Counted from the first letter of the stretch, positions 46,926 to 57,204 are shown. The stretch is 64,000 bases of DNA from Paenibacillus sp. FSL R5-0623 (GCF_037974265.1 NZ_CP150233.1:2418001-2482000); one strand, 5' to 3'. Notes: a model not told the origin generated them from the letters alone. Translations and numbers: made by a program.

Positions 46926-47518
46926 ACTGGCAGGGAAAAACGGTAGGTTATGCAATTACGGGTTCTCATTGTACGTTTGAAGAGGTTATGCCGGTAATTA
47001 GCCGCTTCGTAGCTGAAGGTGCCAACGTCATTCCGATTATTTCGAATTCGGTTCTGACGACGGATACACGCTTTGGTACGGCGCAAAATTGGCAAAAACA
47101 GTTGAAAGATATAACAGGTAATGATATCATTTCTACAATTGTTGAAGCGGAGCCATTAGGGCCTTCCAAGCTGCTTGATGTGCTGGTGATTGCTCCATGC
47201 ACAGGGAATACAACAAGCAAGCTGGCTAATGCGATGACCGACAGTCCAGTGCTAATGGCCGCCAAAGCACAGATGCGCAATCAGCGTCCGCTTGTGCTCG
47301 CGATTTCCACGAATGACGGTCTGGGCTTGAATGCTGCGAATATCGCCAAATTGCTCGTGGCCAAATATTTGTATTTTGTGCCATTTGGGCAGGACGATCC
47401 AATGAAAAAACCAAACTCGTTAGTCGCCAAAATGGAATTGATTCCAGAGGCTTGCTGGAGTGCTCTTGAGGGCAAACAGTTGCAGCCGATGATTGTGGAG
47501 CGTTCTTCACAGGCTTGA
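46922..47518 (+). CDS. dpaB: Dipicolinate synthase subunit B
   Basis: A 198-residue flavoprotein-fold subunit (SpoVFB). Motifs: GYAITGSHCTFEEV, VLVIAPCTGNTTSKLANAMTDSPV (split) and FVPFGQDDPMKKPNSL. ATG 46922 overlaps the dpaA stop, ensuring equal synthesis. The pair sits just before dapG–dapA, which feed the same pathway. Confidence 0.96.
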   Translation: MNWQGKTVGYAITGSHCTFEEVMPVISRFVAEGANVIPIISNSVLTTDTRFGTAQNWQKQLKDITGNDIISTIVEAEPLGPSKLLDVLVIAPCTGNTTSKLANAMTDSPVLMAAKAQMRNQRPLVLAISTNDGLGLNAANIAKLLVAKYLYFVPFGQDDPMKKPNSLVAKMELIPEACWSALEGKQLQPMIVERSSQA

Positions 47519-47821
47519 TGGAACAATGATTCGGTGACAACGTTTATGCGCTTGGAGAAATGAAGGGGTTCGAGAGACAAAGAAAATCATGGGGGACGAT
47601 ATGCTGGATTGAACAGCTACTATGTCCACGTTCCTGTATATAAGGCATTCCTGCTTGCGGGCAGTACAGGTTAAGCAAGCGGGAGAGGTCTATTGTGAAT
47701 GTATGCGTCATGACCTCGTATAAAATGCTGAAATTATCGCATCAGAACGCTCCCTAGAGTGATCCATTTGTTGATTTGACCCGTGTCCAGTCTTCTTGCG
47801 TACACAAATGGAGGAATAAAG
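47519..47821. other. 303-base gap where B. subtilis carries asd
   Basis: No gene or asd remnant is seen. It contains an inverted repeat GCTTGC/GCAAGC (around 47653-47680) and a -10-like TATAAA (47719-47724) without a well-spaced -35. It may hold the dapG promoter. Confidence 0.6.
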
Positions 47822-49039
47822 ATGCGTATCATGGTACAGAAATTCGGAGGCACGTCTCTCTCCACTGTTCAGGCGAGAGAGCATGTGCTCCGTCACGTTA
47901 AACGTGAACTTGAAGCAGGATTGAGTCTGGTCATCGTTGTGTCTGCGATGGGCCGCCGCGGCGAGCCATATGCGACTGATACATTGCTGGACTGGGCTGC
48001 ACAGAACGGAAACGCACTATCCGCACGCGAAAAGGATTTACTGCTGTGCTGTGGTGAAATCATATCGGCGACAACGTTGAGCAGTTTACTCGAACATGAA
48101 GGCATTCCAACTACAGTGCTGACCGGCGCACAAGCAGGTTTTGTGACGGACGACAATTTCGGGAATGCCCGGATATTGGATGTCCGTCCTGTTCGTGTGT
48201 TGGAGCAGCTTCAGCTCGGCCGTGTCGTTGTTGTAACCGGATTCCAGGGGCAGACAGAGAACGGAGACTTCACGACACTGGGTCGTGGGGGAAGTGATAC
48301 GTCTGCTACAGCTCTCGGTGCAGCATTACGTGCTGAAATGGTGGATATCTACACAGATGTGAACGGGATACTTACCGCTGATCCGCGAATTGTTGAGGAT
48401 GCACGTCCACTGACTGTTGTGAGTTATGCAGAGATCTGTAACATGGCCCACCACGGGGCCAAGGTAATCCATCCACGTGCGGTTGAGATTGCGATGCAAT
48501 CCCAAATTCCAGTGCGGGTAAGATCTACTTTTGCAGACACGGAAGGAACGCTGGTTACGCATCCGGAAGGATTTCAGGATGTGCAGACAGGCATTGTTGA
48601 CCGTTATGTAACAGGCATCGCCTACGTGAGCAATGTAACGCAAATTACGGTGGATGTGCCTGGTGGTGCAGATCGATTGCAACTAAAAGTGTTCAAAACC
48701 ATGGCAGAGAATTCAATCAGTGTTGATTTTATTAATGTTACCCCCTCGGGAGTTGTCTATACGGTTTTTGACAGTGATTCCGAGAAAGCCATACAGGTAT
48801 TGCAGGAGATAGGTCTCAAGCCACAAAGCCTGTCCGGTTGTGCCAAAGTGTCCGTCATTGGCGGAGGCATTAATGGTGTACCTGGAATTATGGCTCGAAT
48901 CGTGGAGTCCTTGACACTGGCAGACATTCAGATCCTGCAATCGGCAGATTCGAATACAACGATCTGGGTACTCGTAAAAAAAGAAGATATGGTTCAGGCC
49001 CTGAGGGCACTTCACGCCTCATTCGAACTTCATTTGTAA
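47822..49039 (+). CDS. dapG: Aspartokinase I (DapG)
   Basis: A 405-residue kinase phosphorylating aspartate at the head of the DAP/lysine/dipicolinate pathway. VQKFGGTSL at the N-terminus, GFQGQTENGDFTTLGRGGSDT (split) and two C-terminal ACT domains are seen. DapG in B. subtilis is the DAP-sensitive isozyme. I chose ATG 47822 with GGAGG upstream. An open frame from 47783 adds 13 residues not typical of the family. Confidence 0.94.
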   Translation: MRIMVQKFGGTSLSTVQAREHVLRHVKRELEAGLSLVIVVSAMGRRGEPYATDTLLDWAAQNGNALSAREKDLLLCCGEIISATTLSSLLEHEGIPTTVLTGAQAGFVTDDNFGNARILDVRPVRVLEQLQLGRVVVVTGFQGQTENGDFTTLGRGGSDTSATALGAALRAEMVDIYTDVNGILTADPRIVEDARPLTVVSYAEICNMAHHGAKVIHPRAVEIAMQSQIPVRVRSTFADTEGTLVTHPEGFQDVQTGIVDRYVTGIAYVSNVTQITVDVPGGADRLQLKVFKTMAENSISVDFINVTPSGVVYTVFDSDSEKAIQVLQEIGLKPQSLSGCAKVSVIGGGINGVPGIMARIVESLTLADIQILQSADSNTTIWVLVKKEDMVQALRALHASFELHL

Positions 49040-49086
49040 ATAACTGAAGTTAGAGGAGCCAAACCTGTTTTGAAGGAGGAATCGAA

Positions 49087-49965
49087 TTGGACTTTGGAAG
49101 ATTGATTACAGCAATGGTCACTCCGTTCAATGAACAAGGAGAGATTCATTGGGAGGAAACGGCACGTCTAATCGACTATCTGATTGCAGATCAAAAGTCG
49201 GAGACGCTTGTGGTTTCTGGAACAACAGGGGAGTCTCCAACACTTAGTGATACTGAGAAAGTTCAATTATTCGAATTTGCAGTGAAACATGCGGCCGGTC
49301 GGTGCAAAATTATAGCCGGAACGGGAAGCAATAACACGGCACATTCCATCCATTTGACACAGGAAGCTGAACGTGCCGGAGTGGATGGCATATTGTTGGT
49401 TGTTCCGTATTACAACAAACCTAGCCAAGAAGGTTTGTTCAAACATTTTGAAGCGATTGCAGGCTCTACCAAGCTGCCAATTATGCTCTACAACGTGCCT
49501 GGGCGTACTGTAACCAGCCTGTCAGCAGCGACAACACTTCGTCTTGCGCAGATACCTAATATCGTCGCTACGAAGGAATGTGCGTCTATGGAGCAGGTTA
49601 CGCTGATTGCAGCAAGTGCTCCAGAGAATTTCAGAGTCTATTCCGGTGATGATGCTTCAGGCTTACCAGCCATTGCGGTTGGAGCACATGGAATTGTCAG
49701 TGTGGCCAGTCATGTCGTAGGGGCAGAAATGAAGAAAATGATTGACGCCTTCTATGGCGGAGCACCTCTTGAGGCTGCTCAGATTCATCAGCAGTTGTTC
49801 CCAGTGTTCAAAGGCCTGTTTGAGTGTCCACAGCCTCTACCAAACCCGGTAGCGGTGAAATATGCGCTGACATTGCGTGGTCTAGACGTTGGTTCTGTAC
49901 GGTTGCCCCTTATTCCGCCAACGGAAGAGGAGCAGGTTTATATCAAAGGTTTGCTTAATTTGTAA
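49087..49965 (+). CDS. dapA: 4-hydroxy-tetrahydrodipicolinate synthase
   Basis: A 292-residue aldolase-fold enzyme that condenses pyruvate with aspartate semialdehyde. Schiff-base K163 lies in IVATKECASM. GTTGESPTLS, YYNKPSQEGLFKHF and YNVPGRT are present. It starts at TTG 49087 after AAGGAGGAATCGAA. Its product is the substrate leading to dipicolinate (DpaAB) and to lysine. Confidence 0.96.
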   Translation: MDFGRLITAMVTPFNEQGEIHWEETARLIDYLIADQKSETLVVSGTTGESPTLSDTEKVQLFEFAVKHAAGRCKIIAGTGSNNTAHSIHLTQEAERAGVDGILLVVPYYNKPSQEGLFKHFEAIAGSTKLPIMLYNVPGRTVTSLSAATTLRLAQIPNIVATKECASMEQVTLIAASAPENFRVYSGDDASGLPAIAVGAHGIVSVASHVVGAEMKKMIDAFYGGAPLEAAQIHQQLFPVFKGLFECPQPLPNPVAVKYALTLRGLDVGSVRLPLIPPTEEEQVYIKGLLNL

Positions 49966-50022
49966 TCATTTTGGCTGTATATGGACTATTTTATTAATCA
50001 TGGGAATATCCTTCAGATCAGC

Positions 50023-50064
50023 AAAAGAACCGCTCCTCTTCGTAGAGGCTGCGGTTCTTTTTTT
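50023..50064 (+). terminator. Strong terminator after dapA
   Basis: AAGAACCGC (50025-50033) pairs with GCGGTTCTT (50051-50059), continued inside by CCTCT-TCGT-AGAGG. Seven or more T follow. The rest of the 475-base gap to the RNase J gene (49966-50440) holds a promoter and a long leader. Confidence 0.88.
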
Positions 50065-50128
50065 ACGAGTAATGTGAGGTTTCTTTTCGAATGCTAAGGG
50101 GAAACCTACAGGTTAACGAGAGAGTGAC

Positions 50129-50158
50129 TTGTTTTTTTTGTTTTTAATCATGTATAAT
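50129..50158 (+). promoter_or_regulatory. Probable SigA promoter of the RNase J gene
   Basis: TATAAT (50153-50158) is preceded by TTGTTT (50129-50134) at 18 bases within a very T-rich tract. Confidence 0.45.
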
Positions 50159-50164
50159 GATGTC

Positions 50165-50440
50165 AAGTGACTGGGTGCGGTATTTTTTTGAAATTGAAAG
50201 CGACATCGTTTCGTGGTGTAGCTTTGCGGTGAAAAAGGAAGGAACGGCTAAGAGGGAATTTCAAATCCAACTTGTTGGTCAAAGGGAATAACTTCGAAGA
50301 ACTTCTTCCAAATATCGTGAATAAAGGTGTTCTTTTGCATTCATCCCGATAGGTGGGTATGTGATGTATGGACTACTTTTCTTAACTTACAATAAATAAT
50401 AAGGTACGACGTCCAACTACCATAGGAGGTTTAGATTCAT
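50165..50440 (+). other. Long (about 275-base) 5' leader of the RNase J gene
   Basis: The predicted transcript has no ORF of note before TTG 50441. No clear terminator or known riboswitch is visible. RNase J mRNAs are known to be regulated in several Firmicutes, so the leader may be a target, but this is inference. Confidence 0.4.
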
Positions 50441-52120
50441 TTGTCTAAGAAAAATAATAACGATAAACTGATGATTTTTGCTTTGGGCGGCGTAGGCGAG
50501 ATTGGTAAAAATATGTACGTCATCCAATACGCCAACGACATTGTAGTCGTAGATGCTGGTCTTAAATTCCCGGAAGAAGATATGCTTGGTATTGATATTG
50601 TCATCCCTGACATTTCTTACCTGACTGAGAACCGTGATAAAGTAAGAGGAATTATCCTTACTCACGGACATGAGGATCACATTGGTGGTCTGCCATATGT
50701 TCTCAAACATCTGAATGTTCCTGTATACGGAACAAGACTTACGCTTGGACTTGTAGAAAACAAGTTGAAAGAAGCGAATCTGCTGGGTGAAACAAAACGT
50801 ATTCTGATTGATGCTGATTCCGAGATCCAACTTGGATCTGTTCTGAAAGCATCGTTCTTCGCTACTAACCATAGTATTCCGGATTCTGTTGGTGTATGTG
50901 TCGAAACACCGGAAGGTGCAGTTGTTCACACAGGTGACTTCAAATTCGACCATACTCCAGTCAATGGTCAATATGCAGATCTTCAGCGTATGGCACAGAT
51001 CGGAACAAATGGCGTGTTAGCGCTGTTGTCCGACAGTACAAACGCTGAGAAACCTGGATTCACACCATCGGAGAAAAATGTGGGTATCGTTCTGGAAGAT
51101 ATCTTCCGTAAAGCGAGTCAACGTGTTGTTGTAGCGACATTTGCTTCCAACGTACACCGTATCCAACAGGTGATCAATGCAGCAGAAGTGACTGGACGTA
51201 AAGTTGCAGTTATCGGACGCAGCATGGTGAATGTGGTTGGTATTGCTTCAGAACTGGGTTATCTTGAGATTCCGGATGGCATGATCATTGAACCTGAAGA
51301 AGTAGGCAAGATGGCAGCCGATCGTGTCGTAATTCTCTGCACAGGAAGTCAAGGAGAGCCAATGTCAGCACTGACACGTATGGCTCGTTCTACACACCGT
51401 AAAGTGGACATCCTGCCAGGTGATACCGTTATTATCGCAGCAACACCAGTTCCAGGTAATGAAAAATATGTAGGCCGTACGATTGATGAACTGTTCCGTC
51501 TGGGTGCTAACGTGCATTACAGCGGTGCTAACAGTGGCGTCCACGTATCTGGTCATGGTAGCCAGGAAGAGCTGAAACTGATGCTCAACCTGATGAAACC
51601 GAAATTCTTCTTGCCAATTCACGGTGAATTCCGTATGCAGCGTCGCCACGCGGTTCTTGCTGAATCTGTAGGGGTAGAACCTGAGAACATTTTCATCACG
51701 GATATCGGTGAAGTGATTGAAATTCAAGGTGGAGCAGCACGTAGAGCGGGTAAAGTTACTGCAGGTAATGTGTTGATCGACGGCTTGGGTGTAGGCGATG
51801 TGGGTAACATTGTACTTCGTGACCGCAAATTGTTGTCACAAGATGGTATCCTTGTTGTTGTGGTAACACTGAGCAAACAGGATGGAAAAATTGTTTCCGG
51901 TCCTGACATCATATCTCGCGGATTTGTGTATGTACGTGAATCGGAAGGACTACTGGATGAGGCCAACCGGATCGTTAGCAGCACATTGCAGAAGTTGATG
52001 AGTGAGAACGTTAACGAGTGGGCTTCACTCAAAACGAATGTTAAAGATGCACTGGGACGCTTCCTGTATGAGCAAACTCGTCGTAGACCGATGATTTTGC
52101 CAATCATTATGGAAGTTTAA
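50441..52120 (+). CDS. rnjB: Ribonuclease J (in the rnjB position)
   Basis: A 559-residue metallo-beta-lactamase/beta-CASP RNase with 5'-3' exo- and endonuclease activity. The zinc motif H75-G-H77-E-D79-H80 is complete. Other motifs are HTGDFKFDHTPV, LLSDSTNAEKPGFTPSE, GSQGEPMSAL and FLPIHGEFRM. B. subtilis RnjB, encoded at this place after dapA, has a changed motif (HGHDEN), so this copy looks fully active. It could act as the main RNase J. It starts at TTG 50441 after AGGAGGT. Confidence 0.92.
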   Translation: MSKKNNNDKLMIFALGGVGEIGKNMYVIQYANDIVVVDAGLKFPEEDMLGIDIVIPDISYLTENRDKVRGIILTHGHEDHIGGLPYVLKHLNVPVYGTRLTLGLVENKLKEANLLGETKRILIDADSEIQLGSVLKASFFATNHSIPDSVGVCVETPEGAVVHTGDFKFDHTPVNGQYADLQRMAQIGTNGVLALLSDSTNAEKPGFTPSEKNVGIVLEDIFRKASQRVVVATFASNVHRIQQVINAAEVTGRKVAVIGRSMVNVVGIASELGYLEIPDGMIIEPEEVGKMAADRVVILCTGSQGEPMSALTRMARSTHRKVDILPGDTVIIAATPVPGNEKYVGRTIDELFRLGANVHYSGANSGVHVSGHGSQEELKLMLNLMKPKFFLPIHGEFRMQRRHAVLAESVGVEPENIFITDIGEVIEIQGGAARRAGKVTAGNVLIDGLGVGDVGNIVLRDRKLLSQDGILVVVVTLSKQDGKIVSGPDIISRGFVYVRESEGLLDEANRIVSSTLQKLMSENVNEWASLKTNVKDALGRFLYEQTRRRPMILPIIMEV

Positions 52121-52158
52121 AATAAGCTAAACAAAAACATATATTCAGGCACACAGTC

Positions 52159-52212
52159 GCCCCTTCTCTACGAGTAATATTGGACGGTTCCTCGTAGAGA
52201 AGGGGCTTTTTT
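52159..52212 (+). terminator. Very strong terminator after the RNase J gene
   Basis: GCCCCTTCTCTACGAG (52159-52174) pairs perfectly over 16 bp with the matching arm at 52191-52206, and six T follow. The loop is 16 bases. Confidence 0.9.
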
Positions 52213-52340
52213 GCGTTTTCAGGAAGATCTGCACTAGCGTCAATATGTGAAGCAATTTGATGTAGCGGGTATAAGGCGGTTGGAAAAATCCCCATACTAA
52301 GGAAATACATTAAATGTTTCTGGAGAAGGGGATTATTGAA

Positions 52341-53114
52341 ATGAATGAACGTATGAATGACAAACAGGCGTCAAGATCCAATCAACCGGAAGTTGAAGCG
52401 CCGGAGATTCCGATGCAGGAGGAAAAGGCCATCTCTCCCGTGACAGAGACTATTCAGCAATTTGGGCAGACACAGTCGCCTGCAGGGGAATCGAATATTT
52501 TCTGTATGACCATTATTGGACAGGTCGAAGGGCATTTGATTTTGCCGCCACAAAATAAAACAACAAAGTATGAGCATATCATTCCACAGCTGGTGGCTGC
52601 GGAACAGAATCAGCGTATTGAAGGTATACTGATCATTTTGAACACGGTAGGTGGAGATGTAGAGGCGGGTCTGGCCATTGCAGAGATGATTGCTTCTCTA
52701 AGCAAACCTACGGTTACTGTGGTCATTGGAGGCGGGCATAGTATTGGAGTACCGATTGCTGTAGCTTCAACATATTCCCTGATTGCCGGAAGTGCAACGA
52801 TGACGATCCATCCGATTCGGATGAACGGCCTTGTCATTGGTGTACCTCAAACGTTTGAGTATATGGAGAAAATGCAGGAGCGGGTTGTTCGGTTCGTGAC
52901 TTCGCATTCGAATATCTCTGAAGAGATGTTCAAAGAACTGATGTTTAAGACCGGTGAGTTAAATCGGGATATCGGTACAGCTGTAGGAAGCGCAGATGCA
53001 GTGAAATATGGATTGATGGATGCGGTAGGCGGAATTGGACAAGCCATTGCTCAGTTAAATCAGCTCATAGGAGACAAGAGACAGACTCTGCAAGCGGGAG
53101 GTTATACCCAATGA
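52341..53114 (+). CDS. tepA: ClpP-class protease-like protein TepA (YlfB/YmfB)
   Basis: A 257-residue ClpP/crotonase-fold protein. A hydrophilic N-terminal extension (1-50) is followed by the core. It shows [19 protein letters not shown], the nucleophile Ser in [11 protein letters not shown] and the His in TIHPIRM. In B. subtilis TepA was linked to protein export and spore outgrowth; this role is by homology. I chose ATG 52341 with GAGAAGGGG 9 bases upstream. It overlaps ylzJ by ATGA. Confidence 0.92.
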   Translation: MNERMNDKQASRSNQPEVEAPEIPMQEEKAISPVTETIQQFGQTQSPAGESNIFCMTIIGQVEGHLILPPQNKTTKYEHIIPQLVAAEQNQRIEGILIILNTVGGDVEAGLAIAEMIASLSKPTVTVVIGGGHSIGVPIAVASTYSLIAGSATMTIHPIRMNGLVIGVPQTFEYMEKMQERVVRFVTSHSNISEEMFKELMFKTGELNRDIGTAVGSADAVKYGLMDAVGGIGQAIAQLNQLIGDKRQTLQAGGYTQ

Positions 53115-53341
53115 CATTATATACCGTGATGCCCCCGGAACAACTCTGGTCGGGAATGTGGAAAGAGGGAGAAGATACAAAGGAGATCAAGATGAATGGT
53201 TTATTAATGCAGGTGAGACCTGTTAATGACAATGAAGCCGTTATTGTACGTTTGCTGGATTGTCCACTTGAAGCCTATCTGAATCCTGCTAATATGCCCG
53301 GTTCGACCATTCCGCTTTCGGGTAACTTGGGACCAGCATAA
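53111..53341 (+). CDS. ylzJ: YlzJ-like small protein
   Basis: 76 residues, beginning [13 protein letters not shown] and containing [18 protein letters not shown]. This matches the YlzJ family as I recall it. Function is unknown. It overlaps tepA by four bases and lies before the spoIIIE-type gene, as in B. subtilis. Confidence 0.85.
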   Translation: MTLYTVMPPEQLWSGMWKEGEDTKEIKMNGLLMQVRPVNDNEAVIVRLLDCPLEAYLNPANMPGSTIPLSGNLGPA

Positions 53342-53379
53342 CGCGACGAATTCAGACAAATTGAGCAGAAAAAGAACAT

Positions 53380-53408
53380 ATGTACGGATTATATTTGTAT
53401 GGTATAAT
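53380..53408 (+). promoter_or_regulatory. Extended -10 promoter before ftsK/spoIIIE
   Basis: TATAAT (53403-53408) is preceded by TG at 53400-53401 plus one base. The -35 region is weak (ATGTAC at 17 bases). It is 24 bases upstream of the TTG start. Confidence 0.45.
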
Positions 53409-53431
53409 ATTCTTCTGGGGGTGACCTGATT

Positions 53432-56170
53432 TTGGCCAGAAGAAAAAAGAGGAAAAAAAAGGGCGCTGGTTTTAGCGGCGTTTTAAAATATGAAATTTAC
53501 GGGATTGTGCTTATTACCCTTGCTGTCATAGCATTATCGGGTGAAGCCACCGTTGGACGTTCGCTTTCCAAGATGTTCGGACTGATGCTTGGTAAGTTTT
53601 ATTTTGCGATTCCACTTGTTGGTATTTATTATGGTCTCATGGTGATGATTCACCGGAAATGGCCGAGTGGCTGGACGACACGCAAAACAGGACTGGTATT
53701 GCTGGTCTTTGCCTTGACCTTGATGAGTACTGTCTCTGCAATGCACCAGAAGCTCATTCCGGTTGGTGCGCTTGAGCCTGGTGCTGTGATTACGCAGGTA
53801 CATAATGATATGCAAACCGAGTTGCTAACCCCTGCTGCGCCAGGGGAGAGGGACTCCATGCTTAACAAGGATATCAGCGGTGGTTATCTCGGAGCTGGGC
53901 AATTTGCTCTTTTCCTGTGGTTGTTCGGCAGCCTTGGGGCGAGACTCATCATGATTGTCATGTTTATCATCAGTTTTATGCTGATTACAAATCTATCTTA
54001 TGTGGATCTGATTCGAATATTCCGAACCAAGATCTGGGATGCCGGGAGTTCGATGTACAAGAAGCTGGAGTCGAGGCCCTCTGCACGTTCTGCTTCAGCA
54101 TCTGATGGAAGGAAGAAAGGTAACGCTCGTAAAGTGGTGCCTGTTCCTGTTGAAGATGACGAAGACGAGTATGAGGATGAATTAGAGGAACAGCATCTGC
54201 CAAAACGAAAAGCGCCAATATTCTTCCAACTTTTCGGAAAATGGGGAGCTAAACGGGAACAGGCGATATCAGGACGTGAAATGGATGAGGTCGAATCGGC
54301 AGAAACAGAACAGATTGTTTACCGCGCCGAACAAGATCACAATCTAGAGGCGTGGCAGGATGCAACCGAAGACGTAGTGAACAAATCAGGTTCATCACGT
54401 GTTCCTGTTCAGGCTAAACCTAACTCAGCGCCGATCATTCGAGACTTTTTCGAGCATGTCAGAGCAGAAGAGGCAAGCATTGAAGATGATCTGGACGATG
54501 CTTATCCTTTCCCGGATAATCTGGTCGATCCGAACGTAGTACAACAGGGCGAGCATGCCATTAAAATAACGGATGAACTGGTAGAGACAGAGTGGTCTGC
54601 ATCCGATGCGGGTACAAACGGGATGAATGCTGTGGATGACATTCAGAGTGGAGAAGAAGTACCTGACGATGCCATGCAGGGAACAGTTACTCCAACTCCT
54701 GAAGGGCAGGACACACCACCGGTGAAACCACCACCGCCACCTCCTAAGCCGTACAAGCTGCCATCATTCCGCCTCCTTGCCAAGCCAAACAATGGGGGCA
54801 AGGCGGGTGACCAGAAGGATTATATGCAGACAGCACGCAAGCTGGAAGCTACACTGGAGAGTTTTGGTGTTCGCGCCAAAGTGCTTGAAGTGGTCCGGGG
54901 CCCGGCCGTTACAAGGTATGAAATTCAGCCTGATATTGGTGTTAAGGTCAGCAGGATTGTCAGTCTAACTGACGATATCGCATTAGCTCTGGCAGCAAAG
55001 GATATACGGATGGAAGCACCGATTCCCGGAAAGTCTGCTATAGGAATCGAAGTACCTAATGGCGAGGTATCGGTTGTAACGATGCGTGAGGTAATGGAGA
55101 CGGCTACGTTCCAGGATGCAGAATCCAAAGTGACCATTGCATTTGGCCGAGATATCTCGGGACAGACAATCATTGGTAACTTGGCTCGTATGCCCCATTT
55201 GCTGGTCGCAGGTGCTACAGGTTCCGGTAAATCGGTGTGTATTAACGGGATTATTACCAGCATATTGTACAAAGCCAAGCCGGATGAAGTGAAGTTCCTG
55301 ATGGTCGATCCCAAGATGGTTGAGTTGAACGTATATAACGGAATTCCACATCTGATGGCGCCAGTAGTAACTGATCCTAAACGAGCGTCACTTGCTCTCA
55401 AAAAGATTGTGGTTGAGATGGAGAAACGATATGAACTGTTCTCCAAATCAGGCACGCGTAATGTCGAGGGTTACAATAATCTGATGAAAGATAATCCTGC
55501 GGCTGTTCTGCCTTATATCGTTGTCATTGTGGATGAGCTTGCAGATCTCATGATGGTTGCAGCCGGAGATGTTGAAGATGCGATTGCGCGGCTTGCCCAG
55601 ATGGCTCGTGCAGCCGGAATCCATCTGATTATTGCCACACAACGTCCATCTGTTGACGTTATTACCGGGGTAATTAAGGCTAACATTCCGTCGCGGATTG
55701 CCTTCGGCGTATCCTCCCAAGTCGATTCCCGAACGATTCTGGATATGGGTGGGGCCGAGAAACTGTTGGGTCGCGGAGACATGTTATTCATGCCAATGGG
55801 TGCATCGAAACCGGTTCGTGTACAAGGTGCTTTTATGAGTGATGAAGAAGTGGAAAATATTGTTAATTATGTACGTGGTCAAGGTGAGGCACAGTATGAT
55901 GAGTCCCTTGTACCTGAGGTGGACGACTCTATTCAGGCTGAAGATGAAGTACAGGACGATTTATACGAAAAGGCAGTACAGATTATTTTGGAGGCAAAAC
56001 AAGCTTCAGTCTCCCTGTTACAACGTCGTATGCGGGTTGGTTACACACGTGCAGCGCGTTTAATTGACTCCATGGAAGCCCGGGGTGTAATCGGTCCTTA
56101 CGAGGGCAGCAAACCAAGGGAAGTACTGGTTTCACTTGAACAGTATCAGCAGAATAAAATAAGCTCGTAG
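53432..56170 (+). CDS. spoIIIE: DNA translocase FtsK/SpoIIIE
   Basis: A 912-residue septal ATPase that pumps DNA into the forespore or daughter cell. A basic N-terminus, four transmembrane helices (about 20-190), a long acidic and Pro-rich linker (about 210-440), alpha/beta motor with Walker [12 protein letters not shown] near 593 and Walker [12 protein letters not shown], and the C-terminal gamma winged helix ([21 protein letters not shown], split). It starts at TTG 53432 after GGGGGTGA. The linker is longer than in B. subtilis SpoIIIE (787 residues in all). Confidence 0.96.
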   Translation: MARRKKRKKKGAGFSGVLKYEIYGIVLITLAVIALSGEATVGRSLSKMFGLMLGKFYFAIPLVGIYYGLMVMIHRKWPSGWTTRKTGLVLLVFALTLMSTVSAMHQKLIPVGALEPGAVITQVHNDMQTELLTPAAPGERDSMLNKDISGGYLGAGQFALFLWLFGSLGARLIMIVMFIISFMLITNLSYVDLIRIFRTKIWDAGSSMYKKLESRPSARSASASDGRKKGNARKVVPVPVEDDEDEYEDELEEQHLPKRKAPIFFQLFGKWGAKREQAISGREMDEVESAETEQIVYRAEQDHNLEAWQDATEDVVNKSGSSRVPVQAKPNSAPIIRDFFEHVRAEEASIEDDLDDAYPFPDNLVDPNVVQQGEHAIKITDELVETEWSASDAGTNGMNAVDDIQSGEEVPDDAMQGTVTPTPEGQDTPPVKPPPPPPKPYKLPSFRLLAKPNNGGKAGDQKDYMQTARKLEATLESFGVRAKVLEVVRGPAVTRYEIQPDIGVKVSRIVSLTDDIALALAAKDIRMEAPIPGKSAIGIEVPNGEVSVVTMREVMETATFQDAESKVTIAFGRDISGQTIIGNLARMPHLLVAGATGSGKSVCINGIITSILYKAKPDEVKFLMVDPKMVELNVYNGIPHLMAPVVTDPKRASLALKKIVVEMEKRYELFSKSGTRNVEGYNNLMKDNPAAVLPYIVVIVDELADLMMVAAGDVEDAIARLAQMARAAGIHLIIATQRPSVDVITGVIKANIPSRIAFGVSSQVDSRTILDMGGAEKLLGRGDMLFMPMGASKPVRVQGAFMSDEEVENIVNYVRGQGEAQYDESLVPEVDDSIQAEDEVQDDLYEKAVQIILEAKQASVSLLQRRMRVGYTRAARLIDSMEARGVIGPYEGSKPREVLVSLEQYQQNKISS

Positions 56171-56204
56171 TGTAACATGTAACATGGATACAACGAATCG
56201 TTTA

Positions 56205-56235
56205 AGCCTTCAACCTTATTGGTTGAGGGCTTTTT
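56205..56235 (+). terminator. Terminator after ftsK/spoIIIE
   Basis: AGCCTTCAACC (56205-56215), loop TTATT, GGTTGAGGGCT (56221-56231) with one G-T pair, then five T. Confidence 0.85.
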
Positions 56236-56289
56236 GCTTGCTCTGCAGACTGAAGTTTTGCCATCTACTCCAAAGATCGGATGATTTGG

Positions 56290-56320
56290 TGCATAGGAAA
56301 CAAGCAGGCTTGTCATAATA
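56290..56320 (+). promoter_or_regulatory. Sigma-G-like promoter of sleB
   Basis: TGCATA (56290-56295) fits the sigma-G -35 TGHATR, and CATAATA (56314-56320) fits the -10 CATnnTA, with an 18-base spacer. The sleB start is 48 bases downstream. B. subtilis sleB is known to be forespore sigma-G controlled. Confidence 0.7.
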
Positions 56321-56368
56321 ACCTTAGCGATTCTGTTAATCCCACAAGAGAAAGGTAGAGCACAGTCG

Positions 56369-57196
56369 ATGCGAAAAATGAACCTATGGCTTTTCACTGC
56401 TATTTTGCTGATATCCGCATTGGGAATTCGTTATTTGCTTCCTGGGAATACAGCAACTGAAAGTTCAGCCGAGCGTACACCGCAGATAGAAGAGAAGGCC
56501 TTGCCTACGTTTAGCAGCAATACAGTGAAATATGGAAGTTACGGTCAGGATGTATATGAGCTTCAGGGACGTCTGAAGTACCTGGGATTTTACAATGGTA
56601 AAATCGACAGTAATTTTGGCAGCAGCACGCTGAAATCCGTCAAATGGTTTCAATCCGAGTTTGGCATGAAGGTAGATGGTGTGGTTGGAGCTGAGACCAA
56701 GCTTAAGTTGTACAATGCGTCAACCAAATGGTCGCCAACAGAGCCGCCGCTACACAAGGAATCCTCAGGTGGGGGTGGAGGCGGCAACAATACGGCAGAT
56801 AAAGAGCAAGATAATATGGGATCTGCCAATGCCCTTGGTCTCTCAGAGAATGAACTCAAGATTATGGCTAACGCTGTATATGGTGAAGCCCGGGGTGAAC
56901 CCTTTGAAGGTCAAGTCGCAGTAGCAGCAGTAATTCTGAATCGCGTAAATTCACCAAGTTTTCCAAGTACGCCTTCTGGTGTAATTTTTCAACCAGGTGC
57001 ATTTACGGCTGTAGCGGACGGACAGATCTATCTGGAACCAAACGCACAAGCCAAAAAGGCAGTTGAGCAGGCCCTGAATGGATGGGATCCGTCCGGTGGA
57101 TGTCTCTATTATTTTAACCCGAAGACAGCAACATCCAAATGGATCTGGACCCGCCCGCAAGTGAAAACAATCGGACAGCATATCTTTTGTATGTGA
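56369..57196 (+). CDS. sleB: Spore cortex-lytic enzyme SleB
   Basis: A 275-residue germination lytic transglycosylase that cuts spore cortex peptidoglycan. Signal or anchor (about 4-25), PG_binding_1 domain (about 50-115; GSYGQDVYELQGRLKYLGFY, split), a Gly/Ser linker with six consecutive Gly, then the SleB/CwlJ hydrolase domain (about 155-275) with catalytic Glu in VYGEARGEP. B. subtilis sleB has ypeB after it, but here ymfF follows. The gene is also placed differently from B. subtilis. Confidence 0.93.
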   Translation: MRKMNLWLFTAILLISALGIRYLLPGNTATESSAERTPQIEEKALPTFSSNTVKYGSYGQDVYELQGRLKYLGFYNGKIDSNFGSSTLKSVKWFQSEFGMKVDGVVGAETKLKLYNASTKWSPTEPPLHKESSGGGGGGNNTADKEQDNMGSANALGLSENELKIMANAVYGEARGEPFEGQVAVAAVILNRVNSPSFPSTPSGVIFQPGAFTAVADGQIYLEPNAQAKKAVEQALNGWDPSGGCLYYFNPKTATSKWIWTRPQVKTIGQHIFCM

Positions 57197-57204
57197 TGAT
57201 GTTG

